Shown: positions 16,311 to 24,989, numbered from the stretch's first letter. The stretch: DNA of 24,989 nucleotides from Chrysochromulina tobinii (GCA_001275005.1 JWZX01002450.1:1-24989), one strand, 5' to 3'. Program-made: numbers and translations. The notes: generated by a model not told the origin, from the letters alone.

Positions 16311-17622
16311 AGAACGTGAGCGGCCGCGAGGCGTTTGCCCACTTCATGGAGATCATGGGCTCAGCGGTCGTGCTGCCATTGCGCGGCGAGTCTTGCACGG
16401 AGCTACGAGGTGAGCCTGGTGCGGCGCTCTCGTGCGGCGAGGGCACGGAACGGGTCTTACCGAGCTTGAACCCATTCTCGTCCAGAATCCGGATGCGATG
16501 ATACGTGTGGCTGACGGCGGTGGGCACTTGCGATATGAACGGCGGGTTGTGCAGGCCTTGGCCTCCCATCTGGCTGAGCTTCATGCGTGCTAGATCAAGC
16601 AGCTCGCGCGGGGAAGCCGGCCCACGCATCGGCACGCTCTGGGGCGGCGCGGGTACCGGTATCGATCGGGCCGACAGGTCCATCTCAGAAGTCCTCTCGG
16701 ATGACGCGTGAGCGTCTCGCGGCGTCGACAAGGCGGAGGAGCTCGTTATCCAGCCAGAGGAGAGGGGCGGCGGCTTTGGAAACATGTCGGGGTTGCGTCG
16801 GTGCAGATCCTCGGCCCTGAGCCGTGGTGTCACCAGTTCGTCGATGTCTCGAAACCGCGGCGTCTCCAGCAGCACGGCCTCGCGGACCATCGCCGCCTCG
16901 CGCGTGATGCGCCTCTTGCTGCGCTCGTACGGCGTGTCGATTGAGGCGCACCGCTCGCGGCTCCGCTCACAAGTCTCCCTGTGTGCACGCTTCATCTCTT
17001 CTGAGCGCCGCTGTACCCGCTGGAGATAAAGTGCGCAGACGAGCTCCTCCTCAACATACTTATCGGCAACGAGTTGCTCATACACGGCCATGTTGAGCGC
17101 CGCATTTCGCCGCGACAGCTCGTCGGTTGTGGCCCGCATGTAGTCCTTATCGCTGAAGGCAAACTTGTTCTGAAGCCGTGTGGCACCGCCCTGGTCGGCA
17201 TTGACAGCGTCAGAAAGCAACCCTTTGTGGCGATCTGCGTCGCCAATAGTCACGTTGGCCCATGGCTCCTTGTGCGGGCCGAGCTTTGGCAGGCGCTGCG
17301 TGACGTCACCAATCGGGCCAGGGCCGCTGCGGATCGTGAGCTTTCCTTGCTTCGTCTCTTGGTGTAGGGCCCATAGCGCGACTGCACCGTCGTCTTGGGG
17401 TGGGTCTGGAGGAACACACACGAATTTTCCGAGGGGCGGTCCGTGCACCCGGCGCACCTCGGGGACGTCGGAACGCGACATGTTATGCAACACGTGTTTC
17501 GAAAGGAGGACCGGCAACTGCTCCTGCAGGTCGGGCGAGACGGCCGGATAGAAGGGTACGCGTGCAGTTCGCCACACTTTCGGTTTGTGCCATTTCATAA
17601 CGTAACGGAATTCTGATTGCAT
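16309..17622 (-). CDS. Unrecognised protein (437 aa)
   Basis: I do not recognise the family. The start is taken as the Met at 17622 (MQSEFRYVMKWHKPKV); Met at 17598 is an alternative. The frame is open up to 17790, but that would overlap the end of the neighbouring DUF1764 gene. The N-terminal 130 residues are mixed alpha/beta-looking and Pro-rich (VPPDPPQDD). Residues about 150-280 are highly charged and helical, with many Arg and Glu (LQRVQRRSEEMKRAHRE, then RSKRRITREAAMV), possibly a coiled coil. The last 130 residues are Ser/Pro-rich and disordered, apart from a short conserved-looking RIRILDENGFKLGKT patch. There is no signal peptide or membrane segment. Sparse low-complexity sequence compared with neighbours and a long clean frame support it being real. 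Confidence 0.7.
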   Translation of the reverse strand: MQSEFRYVMKWHKPKVWRTARVPFYPAVSPDLQEQLPVLLSKHVLHNMSRSDVPEVRRVHGPPLGKFVCVPPDPPQDDGAVALWALHQETKQGKLTIRSGPGPIGDVTQRLPKLGPHKEPWANVTIGDADRHKGLLSDAVNADQGGATRLQNKFAFSDKDYMRATTDELSRRNAALNMAVYEQLVADKYVEEELVCALYLQRVQRRSEEMKRAHRETCERSRERCASIDTPYERSKRRITREAAMVREAVLLETPRFRDIDELVTPRLRAEDLHRRNPDMFPKPPPLSSGWITSSSALSTPRDAHASSERTSEMDLSARSIPVPAPPQSVPMRGPASPRELLDLARMKLSQMGGQGLHNPPFISQVPTAVSHTYHRIRILDENGFKLGKTRSVPSPHESAAPGSPRSSVQDSPRNGSTTAEPMISMKWANASRPLTF

Positions 17623-17668
17623 GCACACGCGGTGCGCTGCGCCCAACTGTACATGAATGCTAGGTCGA

Positions 17669-18169
17669 CTAGAAGCAGCACGAGCAGTCAAATGGACACA
17701 GAGGAGTGTCACCGCCCCGCCCCAGCCCGAGGTGGTGCGCCTTGTACACGTTGAGACCGCTCGGTTGGTCAAAGCGATGCACGCGCGCACTCATAGGATC
17801 GACCGTCATCGACTGGTCGTACTCCTCTCCAAAGACAGGGTCCCGCACCATCTCACGGCGCGCGTGGGCTTTCGCACGCTTTGCCTCTGCCTTGGCAGCC
17901 TCAGCCGCCTCGCGCGCAGCCTGGGCTTCACGCGCACGCTTAGCCTGCTTTGCGGCCGACAGCCCGCCAAATATGTCGTCCATATCGTCAGCGGCGGAAC
18001 CAGTGGTAGCAAATGAGTCGGCGTCAGTGGACTGCAGGCTGCGCTTCCGCTTCTCGGCTTCTGGCTCGCTGGCAGAACTCGAGGACCCCATAGTTGGTGC
18101 GGCCGCCGCTGGCAATGGGCGAGTCGCTTGCATCTTCTTCTTCTTCTGCTTCTTGCCATTTGTCTCCAT
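17669..18169 (-). CDS. DUF1764 family protein (166 aa)
   Basis: The C-terminus GGDTPLCPFDCSCCF is the hallmark of DUF1764, a small eukaryotic family of unknown function. The order of other features also fits: a Lys-rich start (KKQKKKKM), an acidic DDMDDIFGGL motif at about residue 62, a Lys/Ala/Arg helix (about 75-108), then RVHRFDQPSGLNVYKAHHLGLG leading into the Cys-rich end. I chose Met at 18169 (METNGKKQ) because the family usually begins just before the Lys-rich stretch. The frame is open to Met at 18325, and using it would add 52 residues including three RAAADT repeats. A donor-like GAG|GTGAGT lies directly before the chosen ATG, so an upstream exon is conceivable. Its basic composition suggests a nuclear or nucleolar place; this is inference. 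It ends 46 bp before the next start on the same strand. Confidence 0.85.
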   Translation of the reverse strand: METNGKKQKKKKMQATRPLPAAAAPTMGSSSSASEPEAEKRKRSLQSTDADSFATTGSAADDMDDIFGGLSAAKQAKRAREAQAAREAAEAAKAEAKRAKAHARREMVRDPVFGEEYDQSMTVDPMSARVHRFDQPSGLNVYKAHHLGLGRGGDTPLCPFDCSCCF

Positions 18170-18189
18170 ACTCACCTCGGCGGAAGATG

Positions 18190-18243
18190 CTCGCGTATCG
18201 GCAGCGGCTCGCGTATCGGCAGCGGCTCGCGTATCGGCAGCGG
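18190..18243. repeat. 18-bp tandem repeat, three copies
   Basis: Three exact head-to-tail copies of CTCGCGTATCGGCAGCGG begin at 18190, 18208 and 18226. They lie just upstream of the chosen DUF1764 start, in the 5' UTR, or encode three RAAADT units if the upstream Met at 18325 is used. Confidence 0.9.
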
Positions 18244-18493
18244 CTCGCGCAAAGGGACCTGGCACGACGCCCCTCATGTTCGTGGATCGACGTCGCTCGG
18301 CGCGCCCGGCGCGACGCGAGTTCATGCAATTGCACCGGGTAACCTAAAGCAATTCACATGGTTGCGATGTGTTGCCGTGCGCTGGCTGCCGTGCACGTCT
18401 ACACGAGACTCAAGTAGCGTGCAGCGCACGACGCGTGTCTAGCCACGTACCGGTACCGGTATGTACACAGAGTCAGAGACGCATGCAACAGGA

Positions 18494-18517
18494 ATCTCTG
18501 ACACCACAGTCAGAGAT
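18494..18517. other. Perfect 9-bp inverted repeat (hairpin)
   Basis: ATCTCTGAC and GTCAGAGAT pair perfectly around a 6-nt loop (ACCACA). It sits about 93 bp past the stop of the EF-hand gene (transcribed leftwards) and upstream of the DUF1764 gene. A further GTCAGAGAC copy of the right arm lies near 18473-18481. It may be a 3' UTR element or a chance palindrome. Confidence 0.5.
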
Positions 18518-18609
18518 GTAATCTATGCAATCGTGTAGGTACTGCGAACAAGCCGCGTCGCCGCAACTGCGACGTATCCGTAAGGGGGGCGCACTTCATG
18601 CATGTGGTA

Positions 18610-19266
18610 TCATGTCCGCTTCAAGCGTCCCGGCCCAGGTGCAGGTGGAGGCTTCGAGCTCTTCGTGGGCGCGCCCCGCCTGGGGGCCAAGCCGGTAGTG
18701 AGCCGTTTCATGGTGCCGCGCACGATTTCGTTGGCTTGGGTCGCACGATTTTGCCATCGAGCGAGCATCAGCGCGACCCTGCCCGCCTTTGCACCCATAG
18801 AGCCTGGACTTGGCGCCTTGACGAAGCCTGGTTTGTACTGGCCCTCGACGCCAGCCCACGTGGCCGCAAATTCAGCCTCATCCACGAAGCCGCTGTGATC
18901 CTGGTCCATCTCATCGAACAGCATCTCTGCTTGATCCACAGTCAAGCCGCCCTTGCCACGCGTCATGATCATGATGAACTCGCTCTTATCAATCTTGCCG
19001 TTGTGATCGGTGTCAAATTTACGGAACGCTTTCAAGATTCCGGCCTCCGTTTGCGCGTATTGGGGTTTAGCTGTCATGGCTGCCTTCCTCCGCTTCTTGA
19101 CGAGCTCTGCATGCTGCGTATTCACCTTGCGAACTGCAGCATTTTCACCACGTCGCTGCAACTCAGCATGCGACTTTTGCACGCAGTCATCATCGAGCTC
19201 GCCAAGCTTTTCTGCGCTGCAGCCCGCGGACACAAGGGCTGCGACCTGTTCGTCTCGCACGGCCAT
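18610..19266 (-). CDS. Two EF-hand calcium-binding protein (218 aa)
   Basis: Two adjacent canonical 12-residue EF-hand loops are present: DTDHNGKIDKSE (about residues 84-95) and DQDHSGFVDEAE (about 120-131). Acidic or Asn/Ser ligands are at positions 1, 3, 5 and 9, Gly at 6 and Glu at 12, so both should bind Ca2+. They are preceded by the helix ILKAFRKF as in calmodulin-like pairs. I chose Met at 19266 (MAVRDEQVAALVSAGCSAEKL); the frame is open to 19449 but the extra 61 residues are Arg-rich and featureless. The N-terminal region is helical and charged; the C-terminal 80 residues are basic and Pro/Lys-rich. There is no myristoylation or membrane signal. It is probably a cytosolic calcium sensor; its target is unknown. 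Confidence 0.85.
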   Translation of the reverse strand: MAVRDEQVAALVSAGCSAEKLGELDDDCVQKSHAELQRRGENAAVRKVNTQHAELVKKRRKAAMTAKPQYAQTEAGILKAFRKFDTDHNGKIDKSEFIMIMTRGKGGLTVDQAEMLFDEMDQDHSGFVDEAEFAATWAGVEGQYKPGFVKAPSPGSMGAKAGRVALMLARWQNRATQANEIVRGTMKRLTTGLAPRRGAPTKSSKPPPAPGPGRLKRT

Positions 19267-20072
19267 CACTCGGCAACGACTCACTCCGGCCAAAAAGTCC
19301 CACGCCCGCGGACGGGAACACAACCGTTTCGGAAGAAAACTCGGGTGTGATTCACACCAGCGCAACACCTCCAGCACTCCATCCACCCCCCCGCGCTCAC
19401 GACTCCACCGTCTCAAAGTACGGCTCCGCTGCCCCCGGTCAACACTCAAGCACTGTACTATGTTCTGAGTCCTCGCTCAGTCTTGAGACCGCTGAGTTTA
19501 CTGAGGGACGGGAGAGCGGAGACTTCATCTCAATTATGCGTACCGGTAACACATCTCCGCTCCCCCACATGCGCGCGGTGTCGGGTGTCAGCTCGCTCAC
19601 GCAAATACACTTTATCAAAGCCTCACTTCTCTTTAACCCCTATTTAACCGCTTGTCTTTAACCTCCTTCTCGCGGTATGAAGTATCAGATTCAGAATTAA
19701 TCAGCTATCAGGGGTCGGTTTGAAGGGTCGGATGCGGGGGGGCATCGGAGCGGTAGGTGCACTAGAGACATTACTCAATGCGTTCAGCCAGTCTCGCGAG
19801 TCCATCTGTCATCATTTCATGTGAGGTTATAACGCCTCGGGGGCGTAATCTGAAAATAATCCTCACTCTCTCTCAGTCACTCTCGAGCACTCAGGCGTCT
19901 CTCTCGCTCTCTCAATCGCTCTCTCAGTCGCTCTCTCAGTCTCTCTCTCAGACTCAGTCTCTGACCCGTCTCGTCGTCAATCACCCATGCAATCCGACCC
20001 CAGTAACGATGTGTGTTACTGGTACGCGGTAGTCCCAAGTTGCAAGTTCTCCGTGTAGCTGATCATCTCAGG
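19267..20072. other. Intergenic region between EF-hand and KH/RING genes
   Basis: About 800 bp with no recognisable gene. The left part should hold the EF-hand gene's promoter and 5' UTR; the right end is the 3' flank of the KH/RING gene. It contains a pyrimidine-rich simple repeat (19861-19975). An AT-richer patch lies near 19610-19710. Confidence 0.45.
19861..19975. repeat. CTCTCTCAGT-type simple repeat
   Basis: A degenerate, strongly pyrimidine-biased array of CTCTCTCAGTCG-like units covers about 115 bp. Read on the other strand it is a GA-rich tract downstream of the KH/RING gene's stop codon. Confidence 0.85.
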
Positions 20073-23000
20073 TCACTGCTGGACACGGATGGCCTTGCTC
20101 GACGGCTGCCGACAGACGGGGCAGAGCGAGAGCTCTTCGGCCTCGTCAATGAGCATCTTGACACACGCGGCGCACAGGCACAGGTGGCCGCACGGCACCA
20201 GAGCGTGCGTGCACTCCTGGGCCTCGCAGATGACACACGCGCGTAAGTCCTCGTTGAGGGGCGAGGCGAGCGGCTCGAGAGCTCTCCTCGCCATAGTACT
20301 CTGGAGCATCGCTGTGTCGTCGGCGAGCTCGGCGCCGCCGCCGCCGCCCGCACCGCCGCCCGCACCGCTTCCCTTGGAAATGGAGCCCTGCGCAAACATG
20401 CCCCCACCAAATTTGGAAATGGAGCCCTGCGCAAACATGCCCTCACCAAATCCGAAAGTGTCCGTGCCGCGCCCGCCGCACCCGCCGCGCCCGCCGCGCC
20501 CGCCGCGCCCGCCGGTGCCTCGTCGCGCCCGCAGTCCCGCCTCATCTGCCGTCGGAGCATCGTACGACGCGTTGTACTGAGCCTCGTACGACGCGTTGTA
20601 CTGAGCATCGTACGACGCGTTGTACTGAGCATCGTCTGGGGCATCGTACTGAGCGTCGGTCGGGTAGTCGACGTGCTCCGTCGTGGGCAGGAAGGGAACC
20701 GTTGCGCCCACGACAGCGCCCGATCCAAAGGGGATCGATGGCGCGAGCGGCTCAGGCGCGGGTGCATAGTCCTCTGTCAGAAGGGGTCGAAAATAGGCGT
20801 TGGGCGCCGTCGTGGGCGCAAAGTCGACGTCTGTCGCGGCGCGAAAGTCGGCCGCGGGCTCTATCCCCGCCGAGCTCGAGGGCGCTGCCCACCTGCTGAC
20901 GGCGAGTGCGGCGGCCGAGGTCTCGAGCGTGCCCCCCGCCTTCGAGTGGACGGTGCTCGGGACGGCGCTCTGGACGGCGCTCGAGGTGGTGCTCGATACG
21001 GCGCTGCGAAACAGGCAGGTTGCGCTCGAGAGGGCGCGGGCGGCGCACTCGGCCGGAGTGCCGCCGAGGCGAGCGCTATTAGCTGCCGCCTCAGGTAGCA
21101 TGACGAGCTCAGAGCCCTGCTTGCAGTGGTCAAACTCGCACACGAGCGTCGGACACGAGAGAAAGAAGCGCTTGGGCCCGCCCGCCGCCGCGATCTCGCG
21201 CTTGAAGCCTTGCTGGTACAAGCTCGCACAGAGTGCCGACAGCAGCATCTGCTTCGAGGGGGTGGCCTGGAGCTGCCCGATGGCGGCGCCCTCAGCGTCG
21301 GCACCCGAGGCCTCGGCCTGCACGAGCGTCACGGTCTCCCGCCCCACAGGAATCCTGCCATTCACGGGATTCACGGTCACTCGGAATGTGCCGCCGCTCT
21401 GCGCGCGGCTCTTTGCTAGGCAGGCCGAGAGGCCGCCATCCTGCTTGATCGCCTCGCGCAGGAAAGGGATCGCTGCGTAGAGCTTGCTGCCCAGCTGCGA
21501 CAACAAGAGCGTCGGCTCGGCCGAGCCGGGGTCGCCCTCGAACATGAGCGGCTCGGCATGCCAGCCCACCCAACAGCGTGCGCAGTAGCAACGGCGCGGG
21601 TCCGTCGGGTCAGGGACACCGTGCAGCTCGGCGGTGCCACAGTTGTCGCACAGCCGCGCGAATTGGGAGGGCGCGCCCGCTACGGCGCCCTCCGGCCGCG
21701 CGAATTGGGAGGGCGCGCCCGCTACGGCGCCCTCCGGCCGAGCGAATTGGGAGGGCGCGCCCGCTACGGCGCCCTCCGGCCGCGCGAATCGGGAGGGCGC
21801 GCCCGCTACGGCGCCCTCCGGCCGAGCGAATTGGGAGGGCGCGCCCGCTACGGCGCCCTCCGGCACGCCAGCGTGAGGCGGGCCGGCCAGCCAGCCAGCT
21901 TTGGGCTTCTCGTCTCTGCTGAGACCGAGGAGCCGGCTCGCTGGAGTGCTCAGCACCCCTGGCGCACCCGCACCCTCTCCCAGATTAGGCAATGCGTCGG
22001 CGGCGGACTCAAGGGCTGTGGAAGTTGAGGAGCTCGTGCGGCCTTCCAGCAGCTGCACCTTCTCGTTGAGCTGCGCTTGCAGCACCTGAACTTTCTGCTC
22101 GAGCGCCCGCAAAGCTTCAACATCCACTGGCGCGCGAACCGCCGGCGCTGGCACGTACGCCGGGTGCGCCGCCGGATCATGCAATGACTCGTGGACGGGC
22201 GTGCTCCAGTCGGAGCATGAGGCTGCACCTGCACCCATGCACGCTCCACGTGGCGCCCCTCCGAAATAGGGAGCCCCCGGGGGATGCTGTGTCCCCTGAC
22301 GAGATTGACGAGATTGACGAGACTCCTCAATTGGAACCTCCCCACGCCCTCCAAAATAGGCAGGACCCGGATAGTGCTGCCGCGGCTGCGGGCCACCCAT
22401 GCTCGGTGGTAGCCTGCTGCCTGGAGGAGGCACTTCATACGGGCCAGCGCCCCAAGCATCGCTCTCATTATAAGCGCCGCCCCAATCACGTGGCGGGCCG
22501 TTGAAGCCACCAGGCGGGCCGTGTCCATAGCCACCTCGCTCGCCGCCATAGCCACCTCGCTCGCCGCCATAGCCACCTCGCTCGCCGCCATAGCCACCTT
22601 GCTCGCCGCCGTAGCCGCCCCTGCCGCCGGCATAGCCGCCCCTGCCGCCGGCATAGCCGCCCCTGCCGATGGCATAGCGGCCGAGCTCGCCACCGTAGCT
22701 TCCGCCTTTTTCGTGCCCAGACGGATGCGGAGGCCCTCCCTTCCCACGCGGCGACAGGAACGAGGCGTTCATTGCGAGGATCTTCGGGTCCTCATCGAAG
22801 CAGAAGCGCAGCTTCTCGCGGATCAGGCGCTCGCAAGCTTCGAGGGCAACTCTGCGGTCACGGGCGTCAGGCGTGGCCGCGACGATCGTCACGAGGGTAT
22901 CCATCTCGTTCACCTTGGTCAGGTCGACGCGTGTGCTCGTCGAGAGCTCGACTTGGACGATGTGCGTGCCACGTTTGCCAATGAGCCACTTGGCCTTGGG

Positions 23001-23936
23001 CGTCGGGATCGTCAATTGGATCGTCGTCTCTGTGATCGTGTGCGTGATGATGCCGTCATTCTCGTCCTGAGCGCCGTCCTGAGCTAGCGGAGGTCCCATA
23101 TTAGGCAGCGGTCCCAGCCCTCCTGGACTCCTGGACACCGGCACGCCTGGCACAGCCAGGGGCGGCATTCCAAACGGTGGCGGACCCGCGGCGCGCGGCG
23201 GCAGCTGACCGCCAAATGACGGCGGCGGGCCGGGACCACGCGGCGGCCCTATGGCACCGCGTGGCCCAGGCCCTCCGGGCCCTCCCGAGCCTCGCTGTGA
23301 ATTGTCACACCCCGAGCTGCCCATGCCGGCTGGCCCGCCCAGCCCATACCCGCTGCCGTGGAAGGGCAGCGGTGGCCCTCCGTAGCTACTGTAGCGCTCC
23401 GGAGGCCCACCACCCTGACGCTCCACGCTGTCGCCAGGACTGTCCGACGATGCCCAGGCTGGCTGGGCGTGCAACCATCCTCGCTCGTCTCGATATGGGC
23501 CGTGTGGAGGCAGGTTGTGGGGGCTGCCGGTATACCCCGGTGGACCCACATGCGTTGGTGGGGCGGGTCCGGACGACCCATTCTGGCCGTGCATTGCGTG
23601 CACCGCGTCCTGGGCATCCAGCTGGGCAAGCTTCTCCTGGATGAGCCGCACGCACTCATCCAACGCGAACTGATTCTCATTGGGATGGGCGGTGGCGGCG
23701 ACGATGGTGAGCGGGCAGAGCGGACCAAACGTCTCCACTCGCGGGACGGCGATCCGCGTACGCGAGATTGCCTCAATCTCGCGCACGTGCGTGCCATGCT
23801 TGCCCACCAACCAGTTGATCTTCGCCTTCGGAAACATGAGCGTTCTGCTTGAATTCTCGCCACTCACCCGATTGCCGATGTCGGAGAGCTCAGCGTCGCT
23901 AGAGGTCGCAGTTCCATTGATGGCGTGCAGCTCCAT
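20073..23936 (-). CDS. MEX-3-like KH-KH-RING RNA-binding E3 ubiquitin ligase (1287 aa)
   Basis: Two KH domains bind single-stranded RNA: KH1 at about residues 30-105 with the loop GKHG ([10 protein letters not shown]), and KH2 at about 296-383 with GKRG ([10 protein letters not shown]). A C-terminal RING finger (about 1233-1284) has perfect C3HC4 spacing: CVIC, x11, CGH, x3, CAAC, x13, CPVC, then KAIRV at the end. This order is that of metazoan MEX-3 proteins, which control mRNA stability and translation. Between these lie Gly/Pro-rich segments, a GGYGGER repeat (about 420-475), a short coiled coil ([20 protein letters not shown], about 605-640), five 14-residue repeats (about 691-762), a possible zinc site CDNCG to CARCW (about 763-793), and a mixed alpha/beta region to about 945 that I do not recognise. 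Met at 23936 is the first in-frame ATG before KH1. MEX-3 orthology is inference; independent assembly of KH and RING is the alternative. Confidence 0.88.
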   Translation of the reverse strand: MELHAINGTATSSDAELSDIGNRVSGENSSRTLMFPKAKINWLVGKHGTHVREIEAISRTRIAVPRVETFGPLCPLTIVAATAHPNENQFALDECVRLIQEKLAQLDAQDAVHAMHGQNGSSGPAPPTHVGPPGYTGSPHNLPPHGPYRDERGWLHAQPAWASSDSPGDSVERQGGGPPERYSSYGGPPLPFHGSGYGLGGPAGMGSSGCDNSQRGSGGPGGPGPRGAIGPPRGPGPPPSFGGQLPPRAAGPPPFGMPPLAVPGVPVSRSPGGLGPLPNMGPPLAQDGAQDENDGIITHTITETTIQLTIPTPKAKWLIGKRGTHIVQVELSTSTRVDLTKVNEMDTLVTIVAATPDARDRRVALEACERLIREKLRFCFDEDPKILAMNASFLSPRGKGGPPHPSGHEKGGSYGGELGRYAIGRGGYAGGRGGYAGGRGGYGGEQGGYGGERGGYGGERGGYGGERGGYGHGPPGGFNGPPRDWGGAYNESDAWGAGPYEVPPPGSRLPPSMGGPQPRQHYPGPAYFGGRGEVPIEESRQSRQSRQGTQHPPGAPYFGGAPRGACMGAGAASCSDWSTPVHESLHDPAAHPAYVPAPAVRAPVDVEALRALEQKVQVLQAQLNEKVQLLEGRTSSSTSTALESAADALPNLGEGAGAPGVLSTPASRLLGLSRDEKPKAGWLAGPPHAGVPEGAVAGAPSQFARPEGAVAGAPSRFARPEGAVAGAPSQFARPEGAVAGAPSQFARPEGAVAGAPSQFARLCDNCGTAELHGVPDPTDPRRCYCARCWVGWHAEPLMFEGDPGSAEPTLLLSQLGSKLYAAIPFLREAIKQDGGLSACLAKSRAQSGGTFRVTVNPVNGRIPVGRETVTLVQAEASGADAEGAAIGQLQATPSKQMLLSALCASLYQQGFKREIAAAGGPKRFFLSCPTLVCEFDHCKQGSELVMLPEAAANSARLGGTPAECAARALSSATCLFRSAVSSTTSSAVQSAVPSTVHSKAGGTLETSAAALAVSRWAAPSSSAGIEPAADFRAATDVDFAPTTAPNAYFRPLLTEDYAPAPEPLAPSIPFGSGAVVGATVPFLPTTEHVDYPTDAQYDAPDDAQYNASYDAQYNASYEAQYNASYDAPTADEAGLRARRGTGGRGGRGGRGGCGGRGTDTFGFGEGMFAQGSISKFGGGMFAQGSISKGSGAGGGAGGGGGAELADDTAMLQSTMARRALEPLASPLNEDLRACVICEAQECTHALVPCGHLCLCAACVKMLIDEAEELSLCPVCRQPSSKAIRVQQ
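20374..20451 (-). repeat. 39-bp in-frame duplication in the KH/RING gene
   Basis: Two copies with 39-bp period encode the repeated residues [10 protein letters not shown]. The period is a multiple of three, so the frame is kept. Confidence 0.85.
20557..20628 (-). repeat. 24-bp tandem repeat, three copies, in the KH/RING gene
   Basis: Units start at 20557, 20581 and 20605, differing at one base, and encode YNASYDAQ-type octapeptides. Tyr-rich repeats of this sort are common in proteins that condense with RNA; that role is inference. Confidence 0.9.
21653..21864 (-). repeat. 42-bp tandem repeat, five copies, in the KH/RING gene
   Basis: Near-identical 42-bp units, with the shared AATTGGGAG (one copy AATCGGGAG) at 21661, 21703, 21745, 21787 and 21829, encode the 14-residue repeat [14 protein letters not shown]. 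One unit has R in place of Q. Near-identity at third codon positions indicates recent expansion. Confidence 0.95.
22527..22673 (-). repeat. 21-bp tandem repeat, seven units, encoding GGYGGER-type RNA-binding repeats
   Basis: Seven head-to-tail 21-bp units start at 22527 and every 21 bp after. Three are identical, one differs at one base, and three form a second subtype encoding GGYAGGR. Arg-Gly-Gly/Tyr-Gly sequence of this type binds RNA in many proteins and fits the KH domains beside it. Confidence 0.9.
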
Positions 23937-24650
23937 ATGCGCTGAGAAACACCGGCCCGATCAAGGAGTTATGAGAAAATAATAGCAGCACCTCCATTAA
24001 TTTTGCCGCGGCACGCGTCGATTGAAGGAAAGTTATTATGTTGGACGGGATTCATTTGTGGGAAGAGACGCGCCCTTTTTACCAAAACGGGAAACAAAAA
24101 ATCACCTCCTCAATTGCGAAGATCCTTGCGTAGATACTTATAGCTCGCTCAGGTGGCGGCGCTTGCGCTTTCCCCATTTGACTGTCACCTACCTCACCTT
24201 GCCCACAGCGCACAGGTGCAGTGGCCAGTGCAGCTGGGGGCGAGAGTGAGTGGTCAAGCGGCGAAGCGGGTGGCCACCGCCACCTATGGAAAGTTCACAT
24301 CCATGCATCACATCCGGGTGGCGAGTGCCAATCTAGGTGCCAAGGGCGGGAAGCTGGGCTCCCTAATTGTCACCCAGTGGAGCAAGTTCACCGTGGGTCC
24401 GGCGTGGCGACAGGGGGGTGGGTTTAACATTGAGACACTTTTTTTCGTTAAGTATCAAGTGTTGAGACACCAAAACAGGTGTTGAGACACCAAGTGATGA
24501 GACAGGAAAACAGGTGTTGAGACAGGTGTTGAGACAGGGATCGAGCGCCGAATCGGGGTCAAAATAATGGACGATCGTCAAGTGCGGATATTATTTGAAC
24601 GTAGAACCCCTCAACAATCTCGGACATTTTTCCGTTTCGTATTTGGCGTC
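23937..24650. other. Divergent intergenic region
   Basis: About 714 bp between the start of the KH/RING gene and the start of the right-edge gene; promoters of both are expected here. The part near 23970-24130 is AT-rich (AGAAAATAATAG, AAACAAAAAATCACC). A plus-strand open frame of about 110 codons at 24153-24485 has no recognisable content and runs into a repeat array, so I do not call it a gene. Confidence 0.4.
24459..24538 (+). repeat. GGTGTTGAGACA-type degenerate short repeats
   Basis: At least five imperfect copies of GTGTTGAGACA(C/G) occur, some separated by AAAACA spacers, with one more partial copy at about 24430. They lie 110-190 bp upstream of the right-edge gene's first in-frame ATG. 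Confidence 0.8.
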
Positions 24651-24989
24651 ATGTTGGCGCAAAGTTCAGGGGACAAACGAAGCGTGGTTTCTTCGCGGCC
24701 GTCTCTCTCTCTGACGTCGGCATCATCGCAGATCATGTCGCGGCTCGTGTGGCAGTATGAGGGTGCAAATGTGGAGAAGCACGGCGAGCAGTGTGTGTTC
24801 GTCGGTGACAAGGTCCATCATGACATTCTCGGCGAGGGCATCGCCGTTCGCATCGATGGCGGGATGATCATCATCGAGTTTCTTGAGGATGGTGAGCGCA
24901 TTGAGAAGCATCAGACCAAGGGCCACGTATACGCACTCGAGCAGCGTGAACGCGTGCAGCAGAAGCGCACCGGAAGGCGACCTGAAGGC
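24651..24989 (+). CDS. Partial protein with small beta-barrel-like domain, cut by the right edge
   Basis: An open frame runs off the window with no stop. Two in-frame starts are possible: ATG at 24651 (MLAQSSGDKRSVVSS) or ATG at 24735 (MSRLVWQYEGANVEKHG); the second gives the more regular protein. Within the visible 85-113 residues, VFVGDKVHHDILGEGIAV followed by DGGMIIIEFLEDGERI has the strand pattern of a small SH3/Tudor-like barrel, similar to the GD(K/R)V-H-x-GEG turn of the Tudor domain at the end of UvrD/PcrA helicases. It is followed by a charged helix (YALEQRERVQQKR). Family and function are not assignable from this fragment. The sequence is less GC-biased at third positions than most neighbours. 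Confidence 0.6.
   Translation, partial: MLAQSSGDKRSVVSSRPSLSLTSASSQIMSRLVWQYEGANVEKHGEQCVFVGDKVHHDILGEGIAVRIDGGMIIIEFLEDGERIEKHQTKGHVYALEQRERVQQKRTGRRPEG

Noticed and set aside
16064-16342. Small minus-strand gene (92 codons)
   Set aside because: Arg/Thr-rich translation with no motif, and it overlaps the end of the 437-residue gene.
18160-18180. Splice donor (GAG|GTGAGT) before the DUF1764 start
   Set aside because: The frame is open on both sides and the Lys-rich stretch right after it is part of the family, so removal as intron is unlikely. Kept only as a note on the start choice.
24153-24485. Small plus-strand gene (110 codons)
   Set aside because: No recognisable content, no clear promoter, and its end runs into a degenerate repeat array.
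1-24989. Bacterial or giant-virus origin of the window
   Set aside because: Spliceosomal introns, a plastid-type leader, DUF1764, KH/RING and CEP164-like modules all indicate a eukaryotic nuclear genome. No operons with ribosome-binding sites or viral hallmark genes were seen.

Overview
The window looks like nuclear DNA of a microbial eukaryote, most likely a red-lineage (secondary plastid) alga such as a haptophyte. Three things support this. There are eukaryote-specific protein architectures: CEP164-type WW modules, a KH-KH-RING protein, DUF1764, an SGF29-like Tudor pair and an EF-hand protein. One gene has two GT-AG introns. One protein begins with a signal-peptide-like leader ending in an ASAFAP-like motif (GAAFMAPP), the usual entry signal for plastids bounded by extra membranes. 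The DNA is GC-rich and the proteins carry much Ala/Pro/Gly low-complexity sequence, as is common in haptophytes. The haptophyte assignment is inference; no rRNA or other taxonomic marker is present.

Layout, left to right: an SGF29-like tandem Tudor protein (minus strand) shares a 153-bp divergent upstream region with a probable plastid-targeted coiled-coil protein (plus). Next is a fused DNA-repair enzyme, uracil-DNA glycosylase joined to endonuclease III (plus). It converges, across an AT-rich gap, on a giant IQ/coiled-coil/WW protein of probable ciliary base function (minus, over 2100 residues). Divergent from that is a secretory-pathway JmjC/cupin_8 dioxygenase in three exons (plus). Then come four minus-strand genes: an unrecognised 437-residue protein, a DUF1764 protein only 46 bp upstream of it, a two-EF-hand calcium-binding protein, and a 1287-residue MEX-3-like KH/RING RNA-binding E3 ligase. 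A gene with a small beta-barrel-like domain (plus) runs off the right edge.

The genes do not form one pathway. They look like ordinary dispersed eukaryotic loci (chromatin reading, plastid, base-excision repair, cilium, hydroxylation, calcium sensing, RNA regulation) packed tightly. The most noteworthy items are the UNG-NTH fusion with unusual iron-sulfur cysteine spacing, a 33-bp minisatellite that copies a splice donor inside the JmjC gene, the CEP164-like modules at the C-terminus of a giant protein, and the MEX-3-like architecture in a probable alga. Short in-frame tandem repeats (21, 24, 39 and 42 bp) are concentrated in the KH/RING gene.
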